From Christensenella sp. UBA6880 (GTDB lineage: Bacteria; Bacillota; Clostridia; Christensenellales; CAG-917), in contig DKCG01000024.1 of the NCBI GenBank assembly GCA_002449145.1, forward strand, positions 20,759 to 84,758: 64,000 bases of DNA. Reading direction: 5' to 3'. The notes below the pieces were generated by a model. It did no database searches and was not told where the DNA came from. It saw nothing but the letters and a program-made list of their open reading frames with translations. Shown one piece after another: positions 47,352 through 55,774 of the stretch. Position numbers and translations under genes: made by a program. The stretch's first letter is position 1. Each line of letters starts with the position of its first letter.

Positions 47352-47388
47352 ATGGGCGCAATAAAGTTAATGTAAAAGAAGGCATCGT

Positions 47389-48867
47389 ATGCAAAAAGAT
47401 TTGACCGTCGGCAAACCTATGAGCGTGATTTGGAAGTTTTGCTTGCCACTTTTCGGTAGCATAATTTTTCAACAACTTTATAATCTCGCCGACAGTTTCG
47501 TAGCGGGAAAATTTATCGGCGACAACGCGCTCGCCGCAGTCGGCAACAGTTACGAAATAACACTTATCTTCATTGCTTTTGCTTTCGGTTGCAACATCGG
47601 TTGCTCGGTTATCGTTTCAAAGTTTTTCGGCGCAAGAAAGTTCAACGATATGAAAACCGCCGTGTTTACCACTTGGATTGCGGGCGGGGTTCTGTGCGCG
47701 ATTCTTATGATTCTCGGGCTTACGCTCAGCGAGGCTCTTTTGAAACTTATCCGCACGCCGAGCATCGTTATGGCGGATTCCAAACTTTATCTCGACATCT
47801 ACGTTTGGGGTTTGCCGTTCGTGTTCTTCTACAACATCGCAACGGGTATTTTCTCGGCAATGGGGGATAGCCGCACGCCGTTTATATTCCTCGCTTGCTC
47901 GTCGCTTGCGAATATCGGTATGGACATACTGTTCGTCGCAACTTTCAAAATGGGCGTGGCGGGCGTTGCGTGGGCGACGTTCCTTTGTCAAGGCGTAAGT
48001 TGCGTTCTTGCCGTCGTGTTCGTTTTGATTCAACTCAAAAAGGTCAAAACCGAAGGCAAAATCAAAGTCTTTTCTTGGCGTATTTTGCGCGATACGGCGG
48101 TGATTGCCGTTCCGAGTATCTTCCAACAAAGTTTCATTTCGGTGGGCAACATCATCATTCAAAGTATGGTCAACTTTCTCGGCACGGTGGTTATGGCAGG
48201 CTACTCGGCAAGCATAAAACTCAACAACCTCGTCGTAACGTCGTTCACCACGCTCGGCAACGGTATTTCAAACTACACGAGCCAGAATCTCGGCGCAAAC
48301 AAGCCCGAGCGTATTCGCCCCGGGTTTATGTCGGGTCTGATTTTCGTTTGGATACTGTGCGTGCCTATCGTGCTTTTATATATGCTCGCGGGCAAGCCGC
48401 TTCTTCTCATATTCCTCGAAGACGGCGGAAGCGAGTCCATACAAGTCGGCTTGCAGTTCTTGCGTATCGTGTCGCCGTTCTACTTTATGGTCGCGGTCAA
48501 AATCATTGCGGACGGCGTGCTTCGCGGCGGCGGAAAGATGGGAAGATTTATGATAACCACCTTTACCGACCTCATTCTTCGCGTAGTTATATCCGCATTC
48601 TTGTACAAACCTATGGGAGCGACGGGTATATGGTGGTCTTGGCCTATCGGTTGGGCGGTCGGAACAATCCTTTCGGCGGCGTTCTTCTTCACGATAAAGT
48701 GGAAAAAGCACCTTCCCGAAGAAGTGTATATCCGCGAGCCGAATTTGCCTCAGTCGCTCGTAGATTGCGATGAAGAACACGCTACGGAAGTTCTCGAATC
48801 CGAGCGGGAAGCAACCGACGACGCGCTTGCCGCCGTTGAAACGGACAGCGAAAACGTCACCGAGTGA
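47389..48867 (+). CDS. MATE-family multidrug/cation efflux transporter
   Basis: This 12-helix antiporter is predicted to expel drugs or metabolites using a sodium or proton gradient. The 492-aa protein opens with LTVGKPMSVIWKFCLPLFGS and IIFQQLYNLADSFVAGKFIGDNALAAVGNS, the typical helix 1-2 sequence of clostridial NorM/DinF-like MATE proteins. The duplicated half begins near IAVPSIFQQSFISVGNIIIQ. The C-terminal 45 residues are acidic and cytoplasmic. AAGG precedes the ATG. It is monocistronic with its own promoter and terminator. Substrate cannot be inferred. Confidence 0.93.
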   Translation: MQKDLTVGKPMSVIWKFCLPLFGSIIFQQLYNLADSFVAGKFIGDNALAAVGNSYEITLIFIAFAFGCNIGCSVIVSKFFGARKFNDMKTAVFTTWIAGGVLCAILMILGLTLSEALLKLIRTPSIVMADSKLYLDIYVWGLPFVFFYNIATGIFSAMGDSRTPFIFLACSSLANIGMDILFVATFKMGVAGVAWATFLCQGVSCVLAVVFVLIQLKKVKTEGKIKVFSWRILRDTAVIAVPSIFQQSFISVGNIIIQSMVNFLGTVVMAGYSASIKLNNLVVTSFTTLGNGISNYTSQNLGANKPERIRPGFMSGLIFVWILCVPIVLLYMLAGKPLLLIFLEDGGSESIQVGLQFLRIVSPFYFMVAVKIIADGVLRGGGKMGRFMITTFTDLILRVVISAFLYKPMGATGIWWSWPIGWAVGTILSAAFFFTIKWKKHLPEEVYIREPNLPQSLVDCDEEHATEVLESEREATDDALAAVETDSENVTE

Positions 48868-48924
48868 TTGCACCGCAAACGGAAAAACGCATAAGATAAT
48901 GAACAAATTAGTCGAATAACAAAG

Positions 48925-48951
48925 AAAAACGCACCGTCGGGTGCGTTTTTT
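48925..48951. terminator. Bidirectional terminator after the MATE gene
   Basis: AAAAACGCACC-GTC-GGGTGCGTTTTTT has T-runs on both strands and also lies 22 nt past the stop of the small minus-strand gene. Confidence 0.9.
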
Positions 48952-48973
48952 GATGGATTCTTACGAGAGGGGA

Positions 48974-49156
48974 TTACCAGTCTTCACGATGATTGATTTT
49001 GACATCGTCGTAATACTCAAAGTACTTTTGTTTGTATCTTTGAGTTTCGTTGCGGTGGCGTTTTAGTTCTTCACGCGCCGCCTTTTCGGCTTCATTTTTC
49101 GGCTCTGCACCCTTTACTTCGTCAATAGGGGTGAGGCGAGTTTTTTCGTAATCCAT
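48974..49156 (-). CDS. Small charged hypothetical protein, 60 aa
   Basis: With the ATG at 49156 the product is 60 residues, highly charged and probably helical, with the core KNEAEKAAREELKRHRNETQ and an aromatic end (YFEYYDDVKINHREDW). I do not recognise it. A longer frame to 49198 starts in the repeat element downstream of yhbY, so I reject that start. The ribosome site is weak (GAAGAG, 16 nt upstream). Support comes from amino-acid composition and from the terminator 22 nt past its stop, which works in this direction too. It may be co-transcribed with yhbY. Confidence 0.45.
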   Translation of the reverse strand: MDYEKTRLTPIDEVKGAEPKNEAEKAAREELKRHRNETQRYKQKYFEYYDDVKINHREDW

Positions 49157-49175
49157 AAGAAAAAATCTACTCTTC

Positions 49176-49223
49176 GGGTGTGGGCAGAGCCCACCCAAAA
49201 TTATTATTATTAATTATTAATTA
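49176..49223 (-). repeat. 3' hairpin element after yhbY, copy 1
   Basis: The stretch (GGGTGTGGGCAGAGCCCACC, then AAAATTATTA...TTAATTATTAATT) closely resembles 50894-50936 after potD. Each lies just past the stop codon of a minus-strand gene and contains a GC hairpin next to an AT tract, so it may be a 3'-end or terminator module. Confidence 0.5.
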
Positions 49224-49514
49224 AATTTGTATATGTTCCACGTCGTCGCGGGTGCTGCGCTTGTATATTACGATTTTGTTGCCGATTGCAGTTACGGGTT
49301 CTGCACCAGTCTTTTGGCATACCTCGTCCAAAACGTCTTTGGTGTTTGCCTCTGCGTTGCGAAGGACGGATATTTTGACAAGTTCGTGAAGTTCGAGCGC
49401 AAGACAAATGTCCTTGACTTGGTTGTCGCCCACGCCGTTTTTGCCGATTTGGAAGATTGGATTTATCGTTTGCGCCATACTGCGAAGTTTTGCGCGTTGT
49501 GCACTTGTTATCAT
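49221..49514 (-). CDS. yhbY: YhbY/CRS1-type RNA-binding protein
   Basis: This small KH-like protein binds pre-50S ribosomal particles. The 97-aa length is normal. The N-terminus TSAQRAKLRSMAQTINPIFQ is followed by the GxxG-type RNA-binding loop GKNGVGDNQ and ends with NKIVIYKRS, as in the family. GAGGT lies about 8 nt before the ATG. A consensus-like promoter precedes it. The ribosome role comes from the family. Confidence 0.95.
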   Translation of the reverse strand: MITSAQRAKLRSMAQTINPIFQIGKNGVGDNQVKDICLALELHELVKISVLRNAEANTKDVLDEVCQKTGAEPVTAIGNKIVIYKRSTRDDVEHIQI

Positions 49515-49574
49515 TTTTACCTCGATTGTTCGATTGCGCCGTGCAATCTGTTAAAACTGTATTTTGTCACCGCT

Positions 49575-49603
49575 ATATTAGCATTTTTGACGGCACTATG
49601 CAA
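49575..49603 (-). promoter_or_regulatory. Promoter of yhbY
   Basis: On the minus strand TTGCAT (49598-49603) and TAATAT (49575-49580) are 17 nt apart. Confidence 0.7.
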
Positions 49604-49606
49604 GCG

Positions 49607-50788
49607 TCACGACATTTTTCTGTCAACGTCGATGACGAAAAAGTATTTGACGGGGTCGTTTGCAAATTCTCGTTTCATAGCGTTTTTCACATCGCCGAGA
49701 GAAAGTTTGCTGTCGTAGGGAATTACGACGTCGAAAAGCATATTCGTGTGCGTTTGTCCGCTGACGATTCTGAAATCGTGCAAAGAGAGTCCCTCGTCGA
49801 GGTTGGCAAGCGCGTTTTGCGCGCGAAGTTTGAGTTCTGCAAGTTTCTCGTTTTTGGTGTCCACGGGGTCCATATGTATGGTGATTCTCACGTGCATTTC
49901 GTTCCAAAAGTCGTGTTCGATGTTGTCTATGACGTCGTGGCTCTTGGTTATTTCAACGTCTTGCGGCACTTCGACGTGCGCAACGACGAAGCAATGGTTC
50001 TCGCCGTAACTGTGCACGACGAGGTCGTGAACGCCTATAACGCCGTCGTAGGAAAGTATTTTAGCCGTGATTTTGTCAACGAGTTCCTTGGGCGGCTTTT
50101 CGCCGAGAATAGGGGATATGGATTCCTTGATTAGAAGTATGCTCGACACGATGATAAACGCCGACACCGCGATACCCATTATGCCGTCCACGCTCACTTT
50201 GGGGCTGATTTTGTCGCCCGCAACGTCGATGACAATCGTTGATATTAAGACGGCGACGGTTGCGAGCACGTCGTTTCTGCTGTCCGCCGCAGAGGCTTTG
50301 AGTGCGCCGCTGTTTATCGCCTTCGAGAAGTCAAGATATATGAGCATTTGCACGAGTTTCATTGCGATTGCCGCGCCCAACACGACGTACGTGTACACGC
50401 TTACGCTCACTGCTTCGGGCGTGATACACTTTTCGATTGACGATTTCAAAAGCAGTATGCCGATAAAAAGCACCGTGACCGACACGAGCAGAGAGGTTAC
50501 GTATTCGTACCTTGCGTGACCGAACGGGTGATCCTTGTCGGGCGGTGTGGCGGAAAGTTTGAATCCGACGAGCGTAACGACGCTGCTTCCCGCGTCCGAC
50601 AAGTTGTTTATTGCGTCCGCAACGATTGTTATGCTGTTGCCGACGATACCTACGATAAGTTTGAATACGCAAAGCAAAGCGTTTGATATTATGCCGAACA
50701 CGCCTGCGACAAGCCCGTAACGAAAGCGCACTTTCGGGTTTTTCGTATCTTGATAATCCTTTATAAGCAGTTTGCGAATGAATTTCAT
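49607..50788 (-). CDS. Cation diffusion facilitator metal exporter
   Basis: CDF proteins export divalent metals by proton exchange. I chose the ATG at 50788 (393 aa), where GAGAGA lies upstream. An earlier in-frame start would read through the hairpin promoter region. Six helices span about 25-220. The helix-2 metal site is NNLSD and the helix-5 site is DSRND, the N/DxxxD type rather than HxxxD. This favours manganese or iron over zinc by family comparison. The cytoplasmic part (about 225-393) is long and appears to hold two ferredoxin-like metal domains instead of one, with HVRITIHMDP ending the first. It has its own promoter overlapping a strong hairpin. Confidence 0.9.
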   Translation of the reverse strand: MKFIRKLLIKDYQDTKNPKVRFRYGLVAGVFGIISNALLCVFKLIVGIVGNSITIVADAINNLSDAGSSVVTLVGFKLSATPPDKDHPFGHARYEYVTSLLVSVTVLFIGILLLKSSIEKCITPEAVSVSVYTYVVLGAAIAMKLVQMLIYLDFSKAINSGALKASAADSRNDVLATVAVLISTIVIDVAGDKISPKVSVDGIMGIAVSAFIIVSSILLIKESISPILGEKPPKELVDKITAKILSYDGVIGVHDLVVHSYGENHCFVVAHVEVPQDVEITKSHDVIDNIEHDFWNEMHVRITIHMDPVDTKNEKLAELKLRAQNALANLDEGLSLHDFRIVSGQTHTNMLFDVVIPYDSKLSLGDVKNAMKREFANDPVKYFFVIDVDRKMS

Positions 50789-50819
50789 AGTTTTATATTC
50801 TCTCTCGGTTGTTATTATT

Positions 50820-50862
50820 AAAATATTCCCCGAAAATCTCGATGTCAAGATTTTCGGGGAAT
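50820..50862 (-). promoter_or_regulatory. Hairpin at the pot operon end overlapping the CDF promoter
   Basis: ATTCCCCGAAAATCT and its exact complement form 15-bp arms with an 8-nt loop (50824-50861). On the minus strand the loop contains TTGACA (50843-50848), and TATTTT (50820-50825) follows at 17 nt, so a promoter for the metal exporter lies across the palindrome. The hairpin with its following AT tract may also end the pot transcript. Confidence 0.6.
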
Positions 50863-50893
50863 TATGTGTTTTTATAATGATTAATATGTTTTG

Positions 50894-50936
50894 GGGTGTG
50901 GGGTGAAACCCCGCCCGAAATTATTAATTATTAATT
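50894..50936 (-). repeat. 3' hairpin element after potD, copy 2
   Basis: GGGTGTGGGGTGAAACCCCGCCC followed by GAAATTATTAATTATTAATT mirrors the element at 49176. On the minus strand the AT tract follows the potD stop and precedes the GC hairpin. Confidence 0.5.
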
Positions 50937-52387
50937 TTTTTAGTTTTAATCGGTCTGAGTTTAATTGCTTGCACAATGAAGTACACGCCGACGACAACCG
51001 CGATTACGCCGACTATCGCCAAAATGACGTACCAAAGGTTTACATCCACGCCTTCGCCCGATTTTGCTCTTTGCCACATATTGACCACGACGTCGTTACG
51101 CTTTCCGAAGTCGCGCATAACGCCCAAAGTTTCGTTGATGACAGGGTAGCGACCCTCGTCGGCAAAGTATTCTTCGACGTCGTATTCGCAATCTTCGAGG
51201 TATGCGCAAACATCCTCGTCGGCTTGAAGCAACGCCTTGTCGGTTGCCGAAGTGTAGCCGATTGCAACCGAGTTGCGCACCGAACTCATAGGATTGCACA
51301 TATAGTCGATAAACATCATTGCGGCGAGTTTGTTGTTGACGGAAGTTGGAATACACCAGCCGTCGTACCAAATGTTGCTTGCGATGTCGGGGACGTAGTA
51401 GCCGAGTTGATATGTGTCCGTTTCCTCGTCGTAGTCGCCTTCTTCGATTGCCCAGAGCGCATCGCCGCTCCACGCAAAGTCGGCGTAAACGATTTCGTTT
51501 ATCATATCGTCCTTGCCGAAGTCGACTTCGTATCCCGATATATGTTCGCGTTGCTCGGTAAGCACTTTTTCCGCTGCCGCAACCATTTCGTCGTCGGTGC
51601 AGTTGATGAGTTCTTGCACGGAATAGGATTTATATTTTTCGGGAAGAAGGTTGTATTCGTACATATAAAAGATTGCGGCGGCGTAGGTATCGCGCACGCT
51701 GTCTTTCATAAGGATTTTGTTTTCGAGTTTCTCGTTTTTCTGCACGTTCCAAAGCACGCCCCAGCCGTATTGTTCGAGTTCTTCGAGGCTGACGACGGAC
51801 GTGTTGTAGAGTATGCCGAGCGTGCCGTACATATAGGGAACCATATATTCGGTCATATCGTGGATAGCGCCGTCTTGCGATTTGACGTCGCCGAACATAC
51901 TCTCGATTTTGTCCATAACTTCGGGGTCGATGTTGCCCCAACCCGACCTTAAACTGCTCATATTGTCAAGTGAAATGTCGTATTTGGTCAAATCGTCCTG
52001 AATTTCCGCTTTTATGTCGTTGTGATTGAGAAGGCAGTTTGCGGTGAGTAGTTTTTCGATTGCGTATTCGCTCGGGCAAATCAAATCGACTTTCGCATCA
52101 CCTTTAAGAACCTTTGTCATCATCGTTTCGTTGGTGTCGAAAGTGGTGTAAGTGATAGAAAGCGCGCGCCCCGTTTTTTCTTTGTAGTAGTCGGCAAATT
52201 CGTCGAGCAAAGTCTTGCCCGTTTCCTCGTCGATTTCCGCGTCGATATAGTCTTCCCAGTTGTAGATGACGAGTCTGTCGCCGCCGCTTTCGCCCTTCGT
52301 GCCGTTGTTGCAAGCGGTGAGGACGGGAAGCAGAATCGCACTCAAAACGAGGACGAGTACAATCAAAGTTGAAATGCGTTTTTTCAT
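50924..52387 (-). CDS. potD: Polyamine-binding lipoprotein of PotABCD
   Basis: PotD binds spermidine or putrescine for import. I chose the ATG at 52387 (487 aa), with AAGGAGG about 8 nt upstream and a 4-bp overlap with potC. A longer frame to 53023 would lie inside potC. The signal and lipobox (VLTAC) mark a lipoprotein. LVIYNWEDYID, YTTFDTNETMMTKV and the SEYAIEKL region are typical of PotD. Unusually it also has a C-terminal helix (about 450-475, WYVILAIVGVIAVVVGVYFIV) and a basic cytoplasmic tail, so it would be held at both ends. It is roughly 120 residues longer than E. coli PotD. Confidence 0.93.
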   Translation of the reverse strand: MKKRISTLIVLVLVLSAILLPVLTACNNGTKGESGGDRLVIYNWEDYIDAEIDEETGKTLLDEFADYYKEKTGRALSITYTTFDTNETMMTKVLKGDAKVDLICPSEYAIEKLLTANCLLNHNDIKAEIQDDLTKYDISLDNMSSLRSGWGNIDPEVMDKIESMFGDVKSQDGAIHDMTEYMVPYMYGTLGILYNTSVVSLEELEQYGWGVLWNVQKNEKLENKILMKDSVRDTYAAAIFYMYEYNLLPEKYKSYSVQELINCTDDEMVAAAEKVLTEQREHISGYEVDFGKDDMINEIVYADFAWSGDALWAIEEGDYDEETDTYQLGYYVPDIASNIWYDGWCIPTSVNNKLAAMMFIDYMCNPMSSVRNSVAIGYTSATDKALLQADEDVCAYLEDCEYDVEEYFADEGRYPVINETLGVMRDFGKRNDVVVNMWQRAKSGEGVDVNLWYVILAIVGVIAVVVGVYFIVQAIKLRPIKTKKINN

Positions 52388-53211
52388 ACGTTCGCCTCCT
52401 TGTTCTTTTTCTTCTCGCGCGAGATCTTGACGAGGTTTATCGAAAGCACGACGGCAAGAACGATTACGAATATAATCGAGAATATCGCATACCAGAAAGG
52501 TTCGAGACCTTGCACGCGCGCGTCCGAATAAATATAGGTGGACAATGTGTTGATGCCTGTTGCCGCGCCCTTGTTGATCTGGGTGATGATGAAGTCGTCC
52601 ATAGACATTATGAATGCCATAACGAATCCGCTGACGATACCGGGGGTTATGATGGGAATCATAACTTTGACCAGAGCCTTGAACGGATTTGCGCCGAGGT
52701 CGAGAGCCGCTTCGTAAATGTTGGGATCCATAGATTCGAGTTTTGGAAGCACGCTCAGAACGACGTAGGGGGTGCAGAACGCTATGTGCGCAATGATGAG
52801 GCGCAAATATCCTTCGGGGAAAGCGAACGTGATGAAGAACACCATCATAGAAACCGCCATAACGATTTCGCTGTTGATGATGGGGAACTGGTTGACGTTT
52901 TCCACGATACGTCTTGCGCGCTTGCCGAGGTTGAAGATGCCTATAGAGGCGAACGTGCCCATAATCGTTGCTACGACGGAAGATATGCTCGCGATGATAA
53001 ACGTATTTGCGATTGCGCTCCACAGATCCGGCGATTTGTCGGATTTAAATATCGAAACGTATGCTTCGAAACTGAATCCGTTGTCGAAATTGAAGTTGGA
53101 ACTGTTGGAAAACGAGTATATGAAGAGAAGAATTATCGGCGCATACAATATTGCGAGGATAATCAAAAGATAGAACTTTTCAAAAAAGCCTATAATTTTT
53201 TCTTTTACCAT
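52384..53211 (-). CDS. potC: Polyamine ABC importer permease PotC
   Basis: PotC is one of two channel subunits. The 275-aa protein has six helices and the EAA loop YEAALDLGANPFKALVKVMIPIITPGI. SMDDFIITQI is typical of PotC/PotI. GAGGAGG lies about 6 nt before the ATG at 53211. It overlaps potB by 7 bp and potD by 4 bp. Confidence 0.95.
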   Translation of the reverse strand: MVKEKIIGFFEKFYLLIILAILYAPIILLFIYSFSNSSNFNFDNGFSFEAYVSIFKSDKSPDLWSAIANTFIIASISSVVATIMGTFASIGIFNLGKRARRIVENVNQFPIINSEIVMAVSMMVFFITFAFPEGYLRLIIAHIAFCTPYVVLSVLPKLESMDPNIYEAALDLGANPFKALVKVMIPIITPGIVSGFVMAFIMSMDDFIITQINKGAATGINTLSTYIYSDARVQGLEPFWYAIFSIIFVIVLAVVLSINLVKISREKKKNKEANV

Positions 53212-54005
53212 AGTGACCTCCTCACAGCGTTGCTGTTGCGATTGAATTTGTTCATAACAAAGTTGGATATAAGCACGAATATAAGCATAACGATGCTCAT
53301 TATCGAGCCGACGCCGTACATACCTTGCTCGAAACTCAGTTGTATCGAATCGCCGAAAAGGAATATCTTTCCGTTCGAGAGCAGTTGCGAGATTGCGTAC
53401 GTCGAAATCGTGGGGATAAACACCATCGTGATTCCGCTGAATATGCCGCTCATAGAGAGAGGAAGCGTGGTTTTCAAAAAGACGGTCGCTTTGTCCGCGC
53501 CCAAGTCTTGCGCTGCTTCGATATAACTCTTGTCTATGCCCGAAATGGTGGTGTGCAAGGGAAGTATCATAAACGGAAGATAGTTGTACACCATACCGAA
53601 AAGCACCGTTCCCATACCCAGTTCGATGTCAAGAGCAATGAAGATTGCCTTCGTCGCGAGCGTGCGGATAAGGAAGTTTACGCCCATAGGAATGACGTAC
53701 AAAAGCACGAGTATGCGTCCGCTCGGCATCTTTGAGAGAAAGTAGGCGACGGGATAGCCTATTACAAGGCACAAAGCCGTCGTTATTACACCAACGAGCA
53801 GAGAATTGCCAAGCACGACAAGGCTTGATTTTGATGTAAAGAATATCTTGAAGTTTTCAAGAGTCAGATTGTTGTCGCTGTCGAGAAACGCATTTACGAG
53901 GATAAGCACGAGTGGCGTTACCACGAACAGCAGTAGGAAAAGGATGTAGGGAATCGAAAACACCTTTTTCGTCAATCTGAACTTTTTGCGAGAGGTGTTT
54001 TTCAC
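53205..54005 (-). CDS. potB: Polyamine ABC importer permease PotB (GTG start)
   Basis: PotB pairs with PotC. The start is a GTG at 54005 (266 aa) with AAGGAGG 8 nt upstream, overlapping the potA stop as GTGA. Helices begin at about residue 12, and the EAA loop IEAAQDLGADKATVFLKTTLPLSMSGI is present. FGDSIQLSFEQGMYG follows near the C-terminus. The operon order is potA-potB-potC-potD. Confidence 0.95.
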   Translation of the reverse strand: MKNTSRKKFRLTKKVFSIPYILFLLLFVVTPLVLILVNAFLDSDNNLTLENFKIFFTSKSSLVVLGNSLLVGVITTALCLVIGYPVAYFLSKMPSGRILVLLYVIPMGVNFLIRTLATKAIFIALDIELGMGTVLFGMVYNYLPFMILPLHTTISGIDKSYIEAAQDLGADKATVFLKTTLPLSMSGIFSGITMVFIPTISTYAISQLLSNGKIFLFGDSIQLSFEQGMYGVGSIMSIVMLIFVLISNFVMNKFNRNSNAVRRSLW

Positions 54006-55630
54006 TCTTTATCCTCCTTTTTATCGTTGCACGATTGCTCGTCTTCTTGTTGTTCGGCTTCGGTTATGATTTCCTCAACCGCGTCGAATTTTTCGGGTTC
54101 GGTGAGGCGCGCCTCTTCGATTGCTTCTTGTTCCTCTTTGGTGAGGGTTTCGTCCTTGACAACGTTTTCCACGGCGGTTTCATCTTCGTTGCGTTGTTCG
54201 ATGACGATCTTTTCGGGCGCGATCTTGATGCCTACGCGGTCGCCTTTGAGCCAATCGTCGTCGGTGTCCGCAAAGAAGATATAGTGATCGTCCGTCGAGA
54301 GTATGGCTTGATAGTAACTGCCCTTGTATATGGACGAAAGCACGGTTGCGCCGATTTGTCCGTCTTCCTCGTCGTCGGTGATTTCCACGTCGTCGAAGTC
54401 GACGAACACCTTTACGGGCGTTTCGACGGGAAGGTCGGTTTTGCACTCGAAGTCCGTTCCGCAAATTTCGACGAGGTTTTCGCCCGTGATATAGGTGTCG
54501 ATTTCGTTGATAATGCGGGTCTTGTGCATAATGTGAAGGTCAAACGGCTTGATGTAGATTCCAACCGTTTCGCCCACGTCGTAAGTGTCGGTGTCGTGCG
54601 CCACGATTTCGTTGCCGTTGGCAAGCAGGGTGATTTGATAATGGTCGCCCTTGAACACGGACGAGATAACCTCTGCCGTGAGTATCGTGCGCTTGTCGTC
54701 GACCTTTTTGATTTTCACGTCTTCGGGACGAATGATGACGTCGATGGGTTCGTTGTGTTTGAATCCTTTGTCCACGCACTCGAAAACGGTGTCGCAGAAC
54801 TCGACCTTAAAGTCTTCGAGCATGGTTCCCGAAAGAATGGTGCTTTCGCCGATAAAGTCCGCAACGAACGCGTTTGCAGGCTCGTCGTATACCTTTTCGG
54901 GTGAAGCGATTTGCTGAATTTCACCAAGACGCATAACCACGATTTTGTCGGACATCGTGAGCGCTTCTTCCTGATCGTGCGTGACGTAAATGAAGGTTAT
55001 GCCCAGTCTTTTGTGCATATCCATAAGTTCAAGTTGCATATCCTTGCGCATTTTGAGGTCGAGCGCGCCCAAAGGTTCGTCCAAAAGCAACACTTCGGGT
55101 TCGTTGACAAGCGCGCGTGCGATTGCGACGCGTTGTTGTTGACCGCCGCTGAGCGAGGATACGTTTCTGTGTCCGTAGTCTTCGAGGTCAACCATTTTGA
55201 GAGCGTTGTTCACTTTTTCTTTGATTTCCGCTTTGGTGTACTTTCTGAAAAGTTGGATTGTTTCGCCTTTCTTGTTGGTTTTCGTGCCGTTTGGAATGAC
55301 TTTGAGTTTAAGCCCGAACGCGATGTTGTTAAAGACATTCAAATGAGGGAAAAGCGCGTATTTTTGGAATACGGTATTTACGGGGCGAAGGTGGGGCGGT
55401 GTGTCCGTGATGTCCTTGCCGTTGAAAATGATTTTTCCGCTCGTGGGCATTTCGAAGCCGGCAATCATACGAAGGGTCGTAGTTTTGCCGCAACCGCTCG
55501 GACCGAGCAGCGTGACAAATTCGCCGCGCTTTATCGTAAGGCTGGCGTTTTTGACCACTTGTTTGCCGTCATACTCTTTGTAGACGTTGCGAAGTTCGAT
55601 GATGTTGTCAACAGGTGTTTTGTTTGTCAT
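54002..55630 (-). CDS. potA: Polyamine ABC importer ATPase with extended C-terminus
   Basis: PotA energises uptake. I chose the ATG at 55630 (542 aa), with GAGGA about 9 nt upstream. A longer frame begins in the palindromic leader. Walker A is GPSGCGKT (43-50), the signature is SSLSGGQQQRVAIARAL and Walker B is VLLLDEPLGALD. After the ATPase come two TOBE-like modules in tandem (about 285-375 and 390-480) with parallel phrases: VISSVFKGDHYQITL and VLSSIYKGSYYQAIL. An acidic tail of about 55 residues ends the protein. Usual PotA is about 370 residues with one such region, so the extension is notable. Confidence 0.94.
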   Translation of the reverse strand: MTNKTPVDNIIELRNVYKEYDGKQVVKNASLTIKRGEFVTLLGPSGCGKTTTLRMIAGFEMPTSGKIIFNGKDITDTPPHLRPVNTVFQKYALFPHLNVFNNIAFGLKLKVIPNGTKTNKKGETIQLFRKYTKAEIKEKVNNALKMVDLEDYGHRNVSSLSGGQQQRVAIARALVNEPEVLLLDEPLGALDLKMRKDMQLELMDMHKRLGITFIYVTHDQEEALTMSDKIVVMRLGEIQQIASPEKVYDEPANAFVADFIGESTILSGTMLEDFKVEFCDTVFECVDKGFKHNEPIDVIIRPEDVKIKKVDDKRTILTAEVISSVFKGDHYQITLLANGNEIVAHDTDTYDVGETVGIYIKPFDLHIMHKTRIINEIDTYITGENLVEICGTDFECKTDLPVETPVKVFVDFDDVEITDDEEDGQIGATVLSSIYKGSYYQAILSTDDHYIFFADTDDDWLKGDRVGIKIAPEKIVIEQRNEDETAVENVVKDETLTKEEQEAIEEARLTEPEKFDAVEEIITEAEQQEDEQSCNDKKEDKE

Positions 55631-55688
55631 ATTTGTGTCCTCGATGATGCGGTTTGCCGCAGTTGAATTCTTATTTACGATATTGATA

Positions 55689-55721
55689 CGCACGCAATGC
55701 GTGCGCGCTTGCATGCAAGCG
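55689..55721. promoter_or_regulatory. Two adjacent palindromes before potA
   Basis: CGCACGCA-A-TGCGTGCG (55689-55705) is followed at once by the perfect palindrome CGCTTGCATGCAAGCG (55706-55721). They lie between the regulator stop and potA. A candidate -10 on the minus strand (TAATAT, 55745-55750) lies just upstream. They may be operators or a leader structure for the pot operon. Confidence 0.5.
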
Positions 55722-55774
55722 TAAGAATCTATTCTTTTCGCCTGATATTACACAAAGCGATAGAGTTGCTTAAA

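Noticed and set aside
50924..53023. 699-aa version of PotD
   Set aside because: The first 212 codons are potC read in another frame. The ATG at 52387 has AAGGAGG and begins a lipoprotein signal.
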